Shown here: positions 17,676 to 24,759 of the stretch, piece by piece | Layout of the letters: every line of letters begins with the position of its first letter | How positions within the stretch are numbered: position 1 is the stretch's first letter | Source of the DNA: Bacteroidetes bacterium OLB9 | GTDB taxonomy: Bacteria; Bacteroidota; Bacteroidia; Chitinophagales; Saprospiraceae | NCBI GenBank assembly: GCA_001567255.1 | Contig: LNBW01000067.1 | Span: 62,001 to 126,000, forward strand | DNA length: 64,000 nt | Reading direction: 5' to 3' | Position numbers and translations under genes: made by a program | Notes under the pieces: model-generated | Told to the model about the DNA's origin: nothing | Seen by the model: only the letters and a program-made list of their open reading frames with translations | Database searches by the model: none

Positions 17676-17767
17676 GCCACAACATCGATACCCAGTGCAC
17701 AACTGCCGTTTTCACAAAAATAGCTATAAAAACAGCCGTTTTAGCCGTGTTTTAAACGATGTTAAAT
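17676..17767 (+). repeat. Cassette-end repeat, copy 2, within an attC-like fold
   Basis: GCCACAACATCGATACCCAG then TGCACAACT and GCCGTTTT. The second copy of the CCAGTGCACAACT repeat is enclosed by AACATCG (17681-17687) and CGATGTT (17757-17763), a perfect 7-base pairing across about 70 bases. GTTAAAT (17761-17767) fits the GTTRRRY consensus of integron attC sites. The left core does not match RYYYAAC exactly, so attC identity is unproven. GCCGTTTT occurs twice inside (17705, 17735). Confidence 0.55.
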
Positions 17768-18010
17768 TTTTAGTTTAATTACAGAATCTTTTAATTAATG
17801 TGGCTTAAAATCGAGTTTTTAGGTATGTACAATAACATGCGTAATGTTTAATTATCGATACACATAAGCTCAGTATAGTCCGCTTCTTCAGACACGTCTA
17901 TGATGCCCAATAAATCTCAAACAACCAGCCCATACCATAATTTTATGGAGACAAGCTCAATGATGACAAAGCAATTGCCTTATGGTTTTTTGTACAATAA
18001 GTTATTTTAC
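17768..18010. other. Spacer between accessory island and radC
   Basis: AT-rich, no gene recognised. It contains another ATCGATAC (about 17854-17861) reminiscent of the start of the cassette-end repeat, but without the CCAGTGCACAACT core. Confidence 0.5.
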
Positions 18011-18703
18011 TTATAATCTGCCTTCATCAGCAAAACTATAATATTTATTGTCGCCAATGATAATATGGTCTAACACTTTCATGTCCACAAGTTCTGCAGC
18101 ATCTTTGATCTTTTGTGTGATCATAATATCTTCCCTTGATGGTGTCAAATTACCGGACGGGTGATTGTGACCCAGTATGATGGATGATGCCAGATGCTCA
18201 ATGGCACTTTTCAGGATGATTTTAGGATCTACAACGACACTAGATGTTCCACCACGTCCTATAAATTCCATCTTTATCACTTTATTAGACCGGCTGCAAA
18301 AAACTACCCAGAACTCCTCATGAGGTCGATCTGCTAGCTTCGTATTCAACAGGTGAAAAGCATCAATACTGGACTTTATTACCATTTTAGGCACTGCCTC
18401 TGATTGCTGCCTTCTGATACCGAGCTCCAGTGCTGCGACGATCGTAATTGCCTTTGCCTCACCGATGCCCTTATATCGTTTGATCAACTCTTTGACACCC
18501 ACCTTTCCCAGTTCGAAAAGATTATTATCATAATCTGAAAGTATCCTCTTACTCAGATCTACTGCCGATTCTCCTCTGGATCCCGAACCGATCAATATAG
18601 CCAGTAGTTCAGCATCGCTGAGGTGTTGCCTGCCTCTGGCTAGCAGTTTCTCTCTCGGTCGGTCATCTTCAGACCATGATTTGATGCTGGTGTAATCGGC
18701 CAT
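18011..18703 (-). CDS. radC: RadC-family JAB/MPN domain protein
   Basis: The 230-residue protein has the usual RadC layout: an N-terminal helix-hairpin-helix-like region (about 20-95, with LLAILIGSGSRGESAVDLS and YKGIGEAKA) and a C-terminal MPN domain with the zinc-binding JAMM motif, H179-N-H181-PSG-(x8)-D192. A role in DNA repair was proposed historically but is not firmly established; the JAMM motif implies a metallo-hydrolase or nuclease. It lies 44 bases downstream of the PLP enzyme on the same strand. It marks the right edge of the accessory island. Confidence 0.93.
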   Translation of the reverse strand: MADYTSIKSWSEDDRPREKLLARGRQHLSDAELLAILIGSGSRGESAVDLSKRILSDYDNNLFELGKVGVKELIKRYKGIGEAKAITIVAALELGIRRQQSEAVPKMVIKSSIDAFHLLNTKLADRPHEEFWVVFCSRSNKVIKMEFIGRGGTSSVVVDPKIILKSAIEHLASSIILGHNHPSGNLTPSREDIMITQKIKDAAELVDMKVLDHIIIGDNKYYSFADEGRL

Positions 18704-18747
18704 TTCTAATTCAATAATATAGGTTGATTCTCGATTATTATCGGAGT

Positions 18748-19893
18748 TTATACAAGATGGAGTGCTTGATCCAGGTCAGCAATGAGGTCATCGATATCCT
18801 CGATACCTACACTCAGCCGTATCAACGAATCAGTCAGTCCTACTTTCAGTCGTTCTGCTCTCGGAATAGAAGCATGGGTCATGCTGGCAGGATGTCCGAT
18901 CAACGACTCTACACCACCGAGTGATTCGGCCAGTGAAAAATAGTGGGTATTGCTCAGCACAGTTCTCGCACTTTCTTCATTATTGGCCACCAGATCAAAT
19001 GAGACCATACCTCCATACATCTTCATTTGCTTTTTGGCTACTTCATGTCCTGGATGGTTAGCAAATCCCGGATAGTACACCTTAGATACTTTAGGATGGT
19101 CAGCAAGAAATGAAGCTATCTTTGCCGCATTTTCGCAGGCGCGCTCTACCCTAATATGTAGTGTCTTGATACCTCTCAGTATAAGAAAGCAATCTTGTGG
19201 CCCCGGCACTGCTCCGGCTGCATTCTGTATGAAACGTATCTGGGATGCAATATCGTCATTATTAGTGATGACCACGCCGTGGATAACATCAGAGTGCCCG
19301 CCTAGATACTTTGTTGCCGAATGAATAACCACATCGGCTCCCAGATCCAGTGGGTTTTGCAAATAGGGCGAGGCAAAGGTATTATCTACAACAACGGTGA
19401 TATTTCTGTCTTTTACAAAATCACACACCGCTTGTATATCGATGATATTCAACATGGGATTGGTCGGTGTTTCTACCCAGATCATCCGAGTTTTATCGGT
19501 GATTAACGCACTGAGTTTGTTAATATCACTGATACCGGCAAACTGAAATTGGATACCGTACTTACCAAAAACCTTAGTCATCAATCGGTAAGATCCTCCG
19601 TACAAATCATCAGTAGCTATCACTTCATCTCCGGGATGCAGTGTCTTCAAAATGCTGTCCATGGCAGCCAGTCCACTGGCAAAACAAATCGCTTCCTTGC
19701 CATTTTCAAGGGCAGCGAGGTTTTTCTCAAGTACGCTTCGTGTCGGATTTTGCGTACGAGCATACTCGTATCCTTTATGCACCCCAGGAGCTGCCTGCAC
19801 ATAAGTCGAAGTCTGAAAAATCGGTGTCATAATGGCACCTGTACTAGGGTCAGGCTCGATACCTGCATGTATTACTTTAGTATTGAATTTCAT
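18748..19893 (-). CDS. Cystathionine gamma-synthase/beta- or gamma-lyase (Cys/Met metabolism PLP enzyme)
   Basis: The 381-residue cytoplasmic protein belongs to the fold-type I trans-sulfuration family. It shows YEYARTQNPTRSVLEKNLAA-like N-terminal PLP-phosphate contacts (about 43-62), CFASGLAAMDSI, VVDNTFASP and HSATKYLGGHSD with the PLP-binding Lys (about 198). Synthase and lyase members share these motifs, so whether it makes cystathionine or cleaves it cannot be settled by eye. A strong promoter at 19923-19952 leaves a leader of about 25 bases, too short for a SAM riboswitch. radC follows downstream. Confidence 0.92.
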   Translation of the reverse strand: MKFNTKVIHAGIEPDPSTGAIMTPIFQTSTYVQAAPGVHKGYEYARTQNPTRSVLEKNLAALENGKEAICFASGLAAMDSILKTLHPGDEVIATDDLYGGSYRLMTKVFGKYGIQFQFAGISDINKLSALITDKTRMIWVETPTNPMLNIIDIQAVCDFVKDRNITVVVDNTFASPYLQNPLDLGADVVIHSATKYLGGHSDVIHGVVITNNDDIASQIRFIQNAAGAVPGPQDCFLILRGIKTLHIRVERACENAAKIASFLADHPKVSKVYYPGFANHPGHEVAKKQMKMYGGMVSFDLVANNEESARTVLSNTHYFSLAESLGGVESLIGHPASMTHASIPRAERLKVGLTDSLIRLSVGIEDIDDLIADLDQALHLV

Positions 19894-19922
19894 TTTATTA
19901 AGTGTTATACTTTTGTGATGTG

Positions 19923-19952
19923 CAAAGGTACATTTTTATTTATCTCTTTCAA
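19923..19952 (-). promoter_or_regulatory. Promoter of the Cys/Met PLP enzyme
   Basis: On the minus strand: TTG (19952-19950), 19 bases, TACCTTTG (19930-19923), 30 bases before the ATG. It fits TTG-N19-TAnnTTTG. Confidence 0.72.
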
Positions 19953-20015
19953 ATTCAAAATAGGATATAACATTGGTGGTTGCTCCTACGTTATAGGAAA
20001 ATAAACCGGGTACAT

Positions 20016-21278
20016 ATGTCCATTTTGAAAGACATCGAACATTTAGTAGAAGCTGGGTTAATAACGGAAGAACAGGCTGTGGCCATTCGCCAATACTACC
20101 AAAACAACACTGGCCCTAAATACAACACACTTATGCTGCTATTTGCTAGTATCGGTGCACTGCTCATTGGTATGGCTATCATCTTGATTATTGCACACAA
20201 CTGGGATCAAATGAGCCGTACTGCTCGTTTGATACTTGCGTTTACACCATTAGTCATCAGTCAGTTGTTAGCGCTTTATACACTAGTCAAAAAGCCGGAA
20301 AGCCAGGTATGGCGTGAGGCCACCTCTATTTTGCTTTTTTTTGGTATAGGCGCTTGTCTGGCGTTGACCGCTCAAATTTACAATATCGAAGATGCTGAAG
20401 GTATGTTTCAGATTTACTGGTTGATCCTGAGCATTCCTATAGTATATGTGATGCAATCGGCTAGTGTCTCATTGCTCTCATTTATGACGTTGATATATTA
20501 CTGTATGGCAAATGGATTACCACACAACAATGAACCGGCATTTGTCTATTTCCTCGTCTTCTTCTTGAGTTTAATGCCTTTTTATATTCGGCTCATCCAA
20601 ACTCAACCTTCATCCAACACCACATATATTCATCACTGGTTTATAGCTTTAACCCTACTGCCCGGCACAGCCCAAATCACCCATCAAGTACCTGAAGCAT
20701 TGACTTTGACCTATTTTGCATTATTTATGCTTCTATACAATCTGGGCAAAAGTCGTTATTTTTCAGCCTTACCTACCCGTGTAAATGCGTATTATGTACT
20801 GGGACTACTTGGGATAATCATTCTACTTATCGCATTTAGTTTTGAAGATGTATGGTTTGATTTTGACAGATCTAAGTTGCTACTGTCAAGAGAAAGCTTG
20901 TTGACACTTGCCTATTTTATTGGTGCCATGGTGTTGTATTTCTTGCATCAAAAATTCAAGATTGAGGACTTACTGGATATGTTTCTTGTCTTCATTCCAT
21001 TTGCTATCATCTTCTTACTGATAGGGGAATATCAATATATTCTCATCAACATTATCGTGCTAACTATGGGTATTTTATACATTCGGCGTGGTAGTACACA
21101 AGGCAAGCTATCGGTTATTAATTTGGGTCTAGTTATGGTATCTATCATCATCCTATCTCGGTTTTTTGACACCGATCTGTCCTACCTGGTCAAAGGTCTT
21201 GTTTTCGCATTGTTAGGTATCGGCTTTATCGTGGCCAATTATTTTATTGTTAAAAATCTATCGCGTGATGAAAAATAA
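20016..21278 (+). CDS. DUF2157 membrane protein
   Basis: The 420-residue protein starts with a short soluble helical segment (MSILKDIEHLVEAGLITEEQAVAIRQYY, the DUF2157 hallmark), followed by about 12 closely spaced transmembrane helices. The function of this family is unknown; members are often encoded with a GDYXXLXY-domain protein, as here. A longer frame from TTG 19980 exists, but ATG 20016 begins the conserved domain. The end overlaps the next gene by 11 bases, so the two products are probably made in fixed proportion and may form one membrane complex (inference). Confidence 0.85.
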   Translation: MSILKDIEHLVEAGLITEEQAVAIRQYYQNNTGPKYNTLMLLFASIGALLIGMAIILIIAHNWDQMSRTARLILAFTPLVISQLLALYTLVKKPESQVWREATSILLFFGIGACLALTAQIYNIEDAEGMFQIYWLILSIPIVYVMQSASVSLLSFMTLIYYCMANGLPHNNEPAFVYFLVFFLSLMPFYIRLIQTQPSSNTTYIHHWFIALTLLPGTAQITHQVPEALTLTYFALFMLLYNLGKSRYFSALPTRVNAYYVLGLLGIIILLIAFSFEDVWFDFDRSKLLLSRESLLTLAYFIGAMVLYFLHQKFKIEDLLDMFLVFIPFAIIFLLIGEYQYILINIIVLTMGILYIRRGSTQGKLSVINLGLVMVSIIILSRFFDTDLSYLVKGLVFALLGIGFIVANYFIVKNLSRDEK

Positions 21279-21813
21279 ACAGTGGGTCTATATCTCTTTT
21301 TTGCTGATGGCTATCTTGCAAATTTCATTGCCTCTTACCACAATCATCAATAAAAATCAAACGATGACTAGAGGCACTCTTTACAAGTTTAAAGTCAAAC
21401 CGCTTGATCCTGCTCATCCATTTATCGGTAGGTATGTTGACCTTTCATTCGAACAAGATACGTTTAAACTAGACCAAGAAAACCTATATCAAAATGATCA
21501 AGTCATCTATATTGAGATAGTAAAAGATGATACTGGTTTTGCCAAAATACAATCCATAGCTACTACTCCTTTTGATCATACTCCTGATTACATCCGCGCT
21601 AAGGTCAGTTATGTCTCCGATCATACGCTTTACATCAAATATCCTTTTTCTCACTTTTATATGGAGGAAAGCAAGGCTCTATTGACGGAAGAAGAAGCCA
21701 GAAAGGCTATGCGTGACGCCAATTCAGTGGTATATGCGGAGGTGATGGTCATGAAGGGAGATGCCGTGATTAAGGATTTAAAGATCAACGAGATAAGTGT
21801 TGGTCATCATTAA
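21268..21813 (+). CDS. GDYXXLXY-domain membrane-anchored protein
   Basis: The 181-residue protein has one N-terminal hydrophobic anchor (about 6-27) and an outer domain with the family pattern DPAHPFIGRYVDLSF (about 45-60, where the GDYxxLxY-type motif appears as GRYVDLSF). A Glu/Lys-rich C-terminal half contains LLTEEEARKAMRDA. Function is unknown. The ATG at 21268 overlaps the DUF2157 stop; a longer frame from 21247 has no support. The pair is a recurrent two-gene unit in bacteria. Confidence 0.8.
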   Translation: MKNKQWVYISFLLMAILQISLPLTTIINKNQTMTRGTLYKFKVKPLDPAHPFIGRYVDLSFEQDTFKLDQENLYQNDQVIYIEIVKDDTGFAKIQSIATTPFDHTPDYIRAKVSYVSDHTLYIKYPFSHFYMEESKALLTEEEARKAMRDANSVVYAEVMVMKGDAVIKDLKINEISVGHH

Positions 21814-22088
21814 TGTGAAGACATAGGTATTCTCTTCCATTGCATTATGATGCACAATACATAAAAATAATTGTATTCTATAGAGGTTAAGGTCGTTTAA
21901 TGAACTTTTGTATCTTTATATCCAATGATGATGGATCAGAAGAGTATATCAGTTAAAAACAAACGTCATCTGCAATCCTCTTTTGCTGCAACTTAAGTAT
22001 CAATCCTTTCATATTTGAACTTTCACTACTATAGCGCTATTTATATGTATAGCCAATTAGCAATATAACCGATTTTTTCATTTTAGTC

Positions 22089-23657
22089 ATGTCAACATTA
22101 AAATTCGAAAATATATTTACGGATCAACTACCTGGAGATGCCTCTCACGTCAATGTACCTCGTCAGGTCAAAGGTGCCTGCTATTCCTTTGTAAAACCAA
22201 AAGGTATGGCTGCCCCAAAGATGATACTGTACAATCAGGAGCTTGCTAAAGCGCTGAATATTTCTGACGCGTATTGTCGTTCAAAAGAATTTCTAGACAT
22301 CATGGCCGGCAATTCGATTGCACCCAATAGCCATCCCTATGCTATGTGTTACGGAGGTCATCAATTTGGTCACTGGGCAGGACAACTTGGCGATGGCCGT
22401 GCGATCAATCTCGGCGAAGTCCTAGTAAAAGATGGATTCCAGACCTTACAGCTCAAAGGCGCAGGACCGACACCTTATTCACGTACTGCGGATGGACTGG
22501 CTGTACTCCGGTCATCTATCAGGGAGTTTTTGTGTAGCGAAGCCATGTATGATCTAGGCGTCCCTACCACACGTGCATTGTCACTGCTGCTGACAGGCGA
22601 AGAAGTCCTCAGAGATGTTATGTACGATGGTCATGCTGCTTTTGAAAAAGGAGCCGTGATTTGTCGTACAGCACCGTCTTTTATACGGTTTGGCAGCTTT
22701 GAAATCTTGGCTTCGCAGGGTGATACAGCTAGTTTGCACAAGCTAGCAGATTATACAATTGAGCACCATTATCCACACCTAAAGGATGTTAAAAACAAAT
22801 ATCTGGAACTTTTCAGGGTGGTTGCTGATAAAACTTGTGAAATGATCGTACACTGGCAGAGGGTCGGCTTCGTACACGGTGTGATGAATACTGACAATAT
22901 GTCCATCATAGGACTGACGATAGATTATGGACCCTACGGGTGGATTGATAATTTTGACCCTGACTGGACACCTAATACTACAGACTTGCCTGGTCGCAGA
23001 TATCGTTTCGGTAATCAACCTATCGTGGCACAATGGAATCTCACTAAACTAGCTTCTGCTCTATATCTGCTGATCGGCAAAGAGCATGAAGAAGCGCTTA
23101 AAAACATCATCGTGGATTTTCAGACTCAATATTTGTCACGTTATCAAGCCATGATGGCCAGTAAACTTGGCTTTGATCACCTCCAGGATGGTGATGAAAA
23201 AATCATCGCTGACCTCAATCATATCTTGCAAACGTGCAATCTAGACATGACGATATTTTTTAGGACGCTGGCTGATATTAAAAGTGATACGGACATTCAT
23301 CAAGCCGTACAACGATTGACACCTGCGATGTATAACGAGGATATGACCGACCATGAGAAAGCTGTACTCAGTAACTGGATAGGTCGTTATACAGAAAGAC
23401 TCCAATCCATATCATGGTCAGATACAGAACGCGTCAAACAAATGAATAGTGTCAATCCACGGTATGTACTCAGAAATTATATGGCACAACTGGCTATTGA
23501 GTCTGCTGATAATGAAGATTATGCACTACTCAATGAGATCTATGAAATGCTCAAGCATCCTTATGACGAACAGCCCGAGTATGACAGATGGTATGCACGA
23601 CGGCCGGATTGGGCAGTCAATAAAGTTGGAAGCTCGATGCTTTCATGTAGTTCGTAG
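22089..23657 (+). CDS. selO: Protein adenylyltransferase SelO (YdiU/UPF0061)
   Basis: SelO is a pseudokinase-fold enzyme that transfers AMP from ATP to Ser, Thr or Tyr of proteins and is linked to redox stress. The 522-residue protein is full length, with GHWAGQLGDGRAINLGE and KGAGPTPYSRTADG (nucleotide binding, inverted orientation), and HGVMNTDNMS (about 263-272) followed by DYGPYG, which hold the metal ligands. It ends SCSS, the cysteine version of the C-terminal redox residue that is selenocysteine in some eukaryotic forms. It is a single gene with a 275-base upstream spacer. Confidence 0.95.
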   Translation: MSTLKFENIFTDQLPGDASHVNVPRQVKGACYSFVKPKGMAAPKMILYNQELAKALNISDAYCRSKEFLDIMAGNSIAPNSHPYAMCYGGHQFGHWAGQLGDGRAINLGEVLVKDGFQTLQLKGAGPTPYSRTADGLAVLRSSIREFLCSEAMYDLGVPTTRALSLLLTGEEVLRDVMYDGHAAFEKGAVICRTAPSFIRFGSFEILASQGDTASLHKLADYTIEHHYPHLKDVKNKYLELFRVVADKTCEMIVHWQRVGFVHGVMNTDNMSIIGLTIDYGPYGWIDNFDPDWTPNTTDLPGRRYRFGNQPIVAQWNLTKLASALYLLIGKEHEEALKNIIVDFQTQYLSRYQAMMASKLGFDHLQDGDEKIIADLNHILQTCNLDMTIFFRTLADIKSDTDIHQAVQRLTPAMYNEDMTDHEKAVLSNWIGRYTERLQSISWSDTERVKQMNSVNPRYVLRNYMAQLAIESADNEDYALLNEIYEMLKHPYDEQPEYDRWYARRPDWAVNKVGSSMLSCSS

Positions 23658-23673
23658 TAAATACGTATATATG

Positions 23674-24036
23674 TTACGGCAATTCTTCACCAATTTTAAA
23701 AGCCGGAGATCCACCCTTCTGGTATAAAAATCCAAAATAGCGATATTGCAAAGCTACAATGTCAGCTTTGGTATTACCGCTGTGGCCTTCAGGTGTTTTG
23801 ACTTGTAAGACTACATTTTGAAGTCGATTATTGTCAAAAAAGGTAGAACCTTCATAGCTCAAAGCAATATTATAGTCAGCTAATTTTTGCTGTATATCTT
23901 TCAACTCGTCTTTTGTGGTCTGATGGGAGATTTTCATTAAAGCATAACCATCTCTCACTTCTAAAACAGTGGGCAAGTCCTTGGGCTGGCAAGATGCCAA
24001 AATCAAGACCATGATTGCAAATAAAACATTTTTCAT
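23674..24036 (-). CDS. Small lipoprotein of unknown function
   Basis: The 120-residue protein has a lipoprotein signal: MKNVLFAIMVLILASC with Cys16 as the lipidation site. The mature part reads TVLEVRDGYALMKISHQTTKDELKDIQQKLADYNIALSYEGS, an alpha/beta segment that recalls the regulatory repeat found near the C-terminus of some Bacteroidota sensor and protease proteins, but I cannot name the family. It converges on selO with 16 bases between stops. It is probably a periplasmic-facing or outer-membrane lipoprotein. Confidence 0.72.
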   Translation of the reverse strand: MKNVLFAIMVLILASCQPKDLPTVLEVRDGYALMKISHQTTKDELKDIQQKLADYNIALSYEGSTFFDNNRLQNVVLQVKTPEGHSGNTKADIVALQYRYFGFLYQKGGSPAFKIGEELP

Positions 24037-24165
24037 ACGAAACTTTCAATATTTTGGGCAAGATAAAGAATATTGTAACAAACCCATAGTCTTGTGAATA
24101 CTAAAACAACATTCACTATTATGTTATCAAATACTCGAATACCTTACGTATCTATGTGTATCGTA

Positions 24166-24408
24166 TCAATTACAATTGATAATTAAAGCAAAAATCATAA
24201 AAATCAACACGCCAAAAAACCAGGTATATTGTAGCCACTTGCTTTGAATACGCTTGTCAGATTCGCCAAGAGATTGTGAAATCAACCAACTATGCAAAAA
24301 CATCAGTGAAAGTGGTAAAATAGACATCCAAATATTTCTTACTACGAATGCCCAAATCAGTGTTGCTACTGCTAAAATGAGTACGATAATTCTTAGGTTT
24401 TTGTTCAT
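24166..24408 (-). CDS. Small two- or three-helix membrane protein
   Basis: Not recognised. About 80 residues from ATG 24408 (MNKNLRIIVL); the frame extends to ATG 24423, which would add five polar residues. Hydrophobic stretches at about 5-22, 25-45 and 59-78 are separated by a basic/polar loop SLGESDKRIQSKWLQ. No enzyme motif. The positive-inside pattern supports a real inner-membrane protein. Confidence 0.55.
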   Translation of the reverse strand: MNKNLRIIVLILAVATLIWAFVVRNIWMSILPLSLMFLHSWLISQSLGESDKRIQSKWLQYTWFFGVLIFMIFALIINCN

Positions 24409-24423
24409 ATCTTTTGAATTCAA

Positions 24424-24759
24424 AATTTATTAAAAAATACGTATTTATTTTGGAAATGCCAAATATAGTAATAATTGTATAAAACCTATTCTTTACATCA
24501 CTATTTTAACCGAAAGTAACACCTCTAAGATCAAAACAAAACTTATGATGGACATCCACCCTATAATTAAGATATTAGTCAGTGTATTCTTCAATCATGG
24601 GTATAATATTATTACACTGACTAGCTTGTTTTGTTCAATAGAAATGCGCTTTGGTACATCCAATTATACATCTGATTTTCCCAAATCACCATCAAAGTAA
24701 CAACAGAATCAAAACCTATCACTGGAACACATCAAGATATGCTGAGTCATCGATACTTC
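24424..24759. other. 336-base spacer with a perfect 11-base inverted repeat
   Basis: No gene. TAGTCAGTGTA (24576-24586) and TACACTGACTA (24613-24623) are perfectly complementary with a 26-base loop. It lies about 140 bases beyond the sucA stop on the minus strand, but no strong T-tract follows on either strand, so a terminator role is uncertain. Confidence 0.6.

Noticed and set aside
19894..19979. SAM riboswitch ahead of the Cys/Met PLP enzyme
   Set aside because: The promoter at 19923-19952 leaves a leader of about 25 bases, too short for any known riboswitch.
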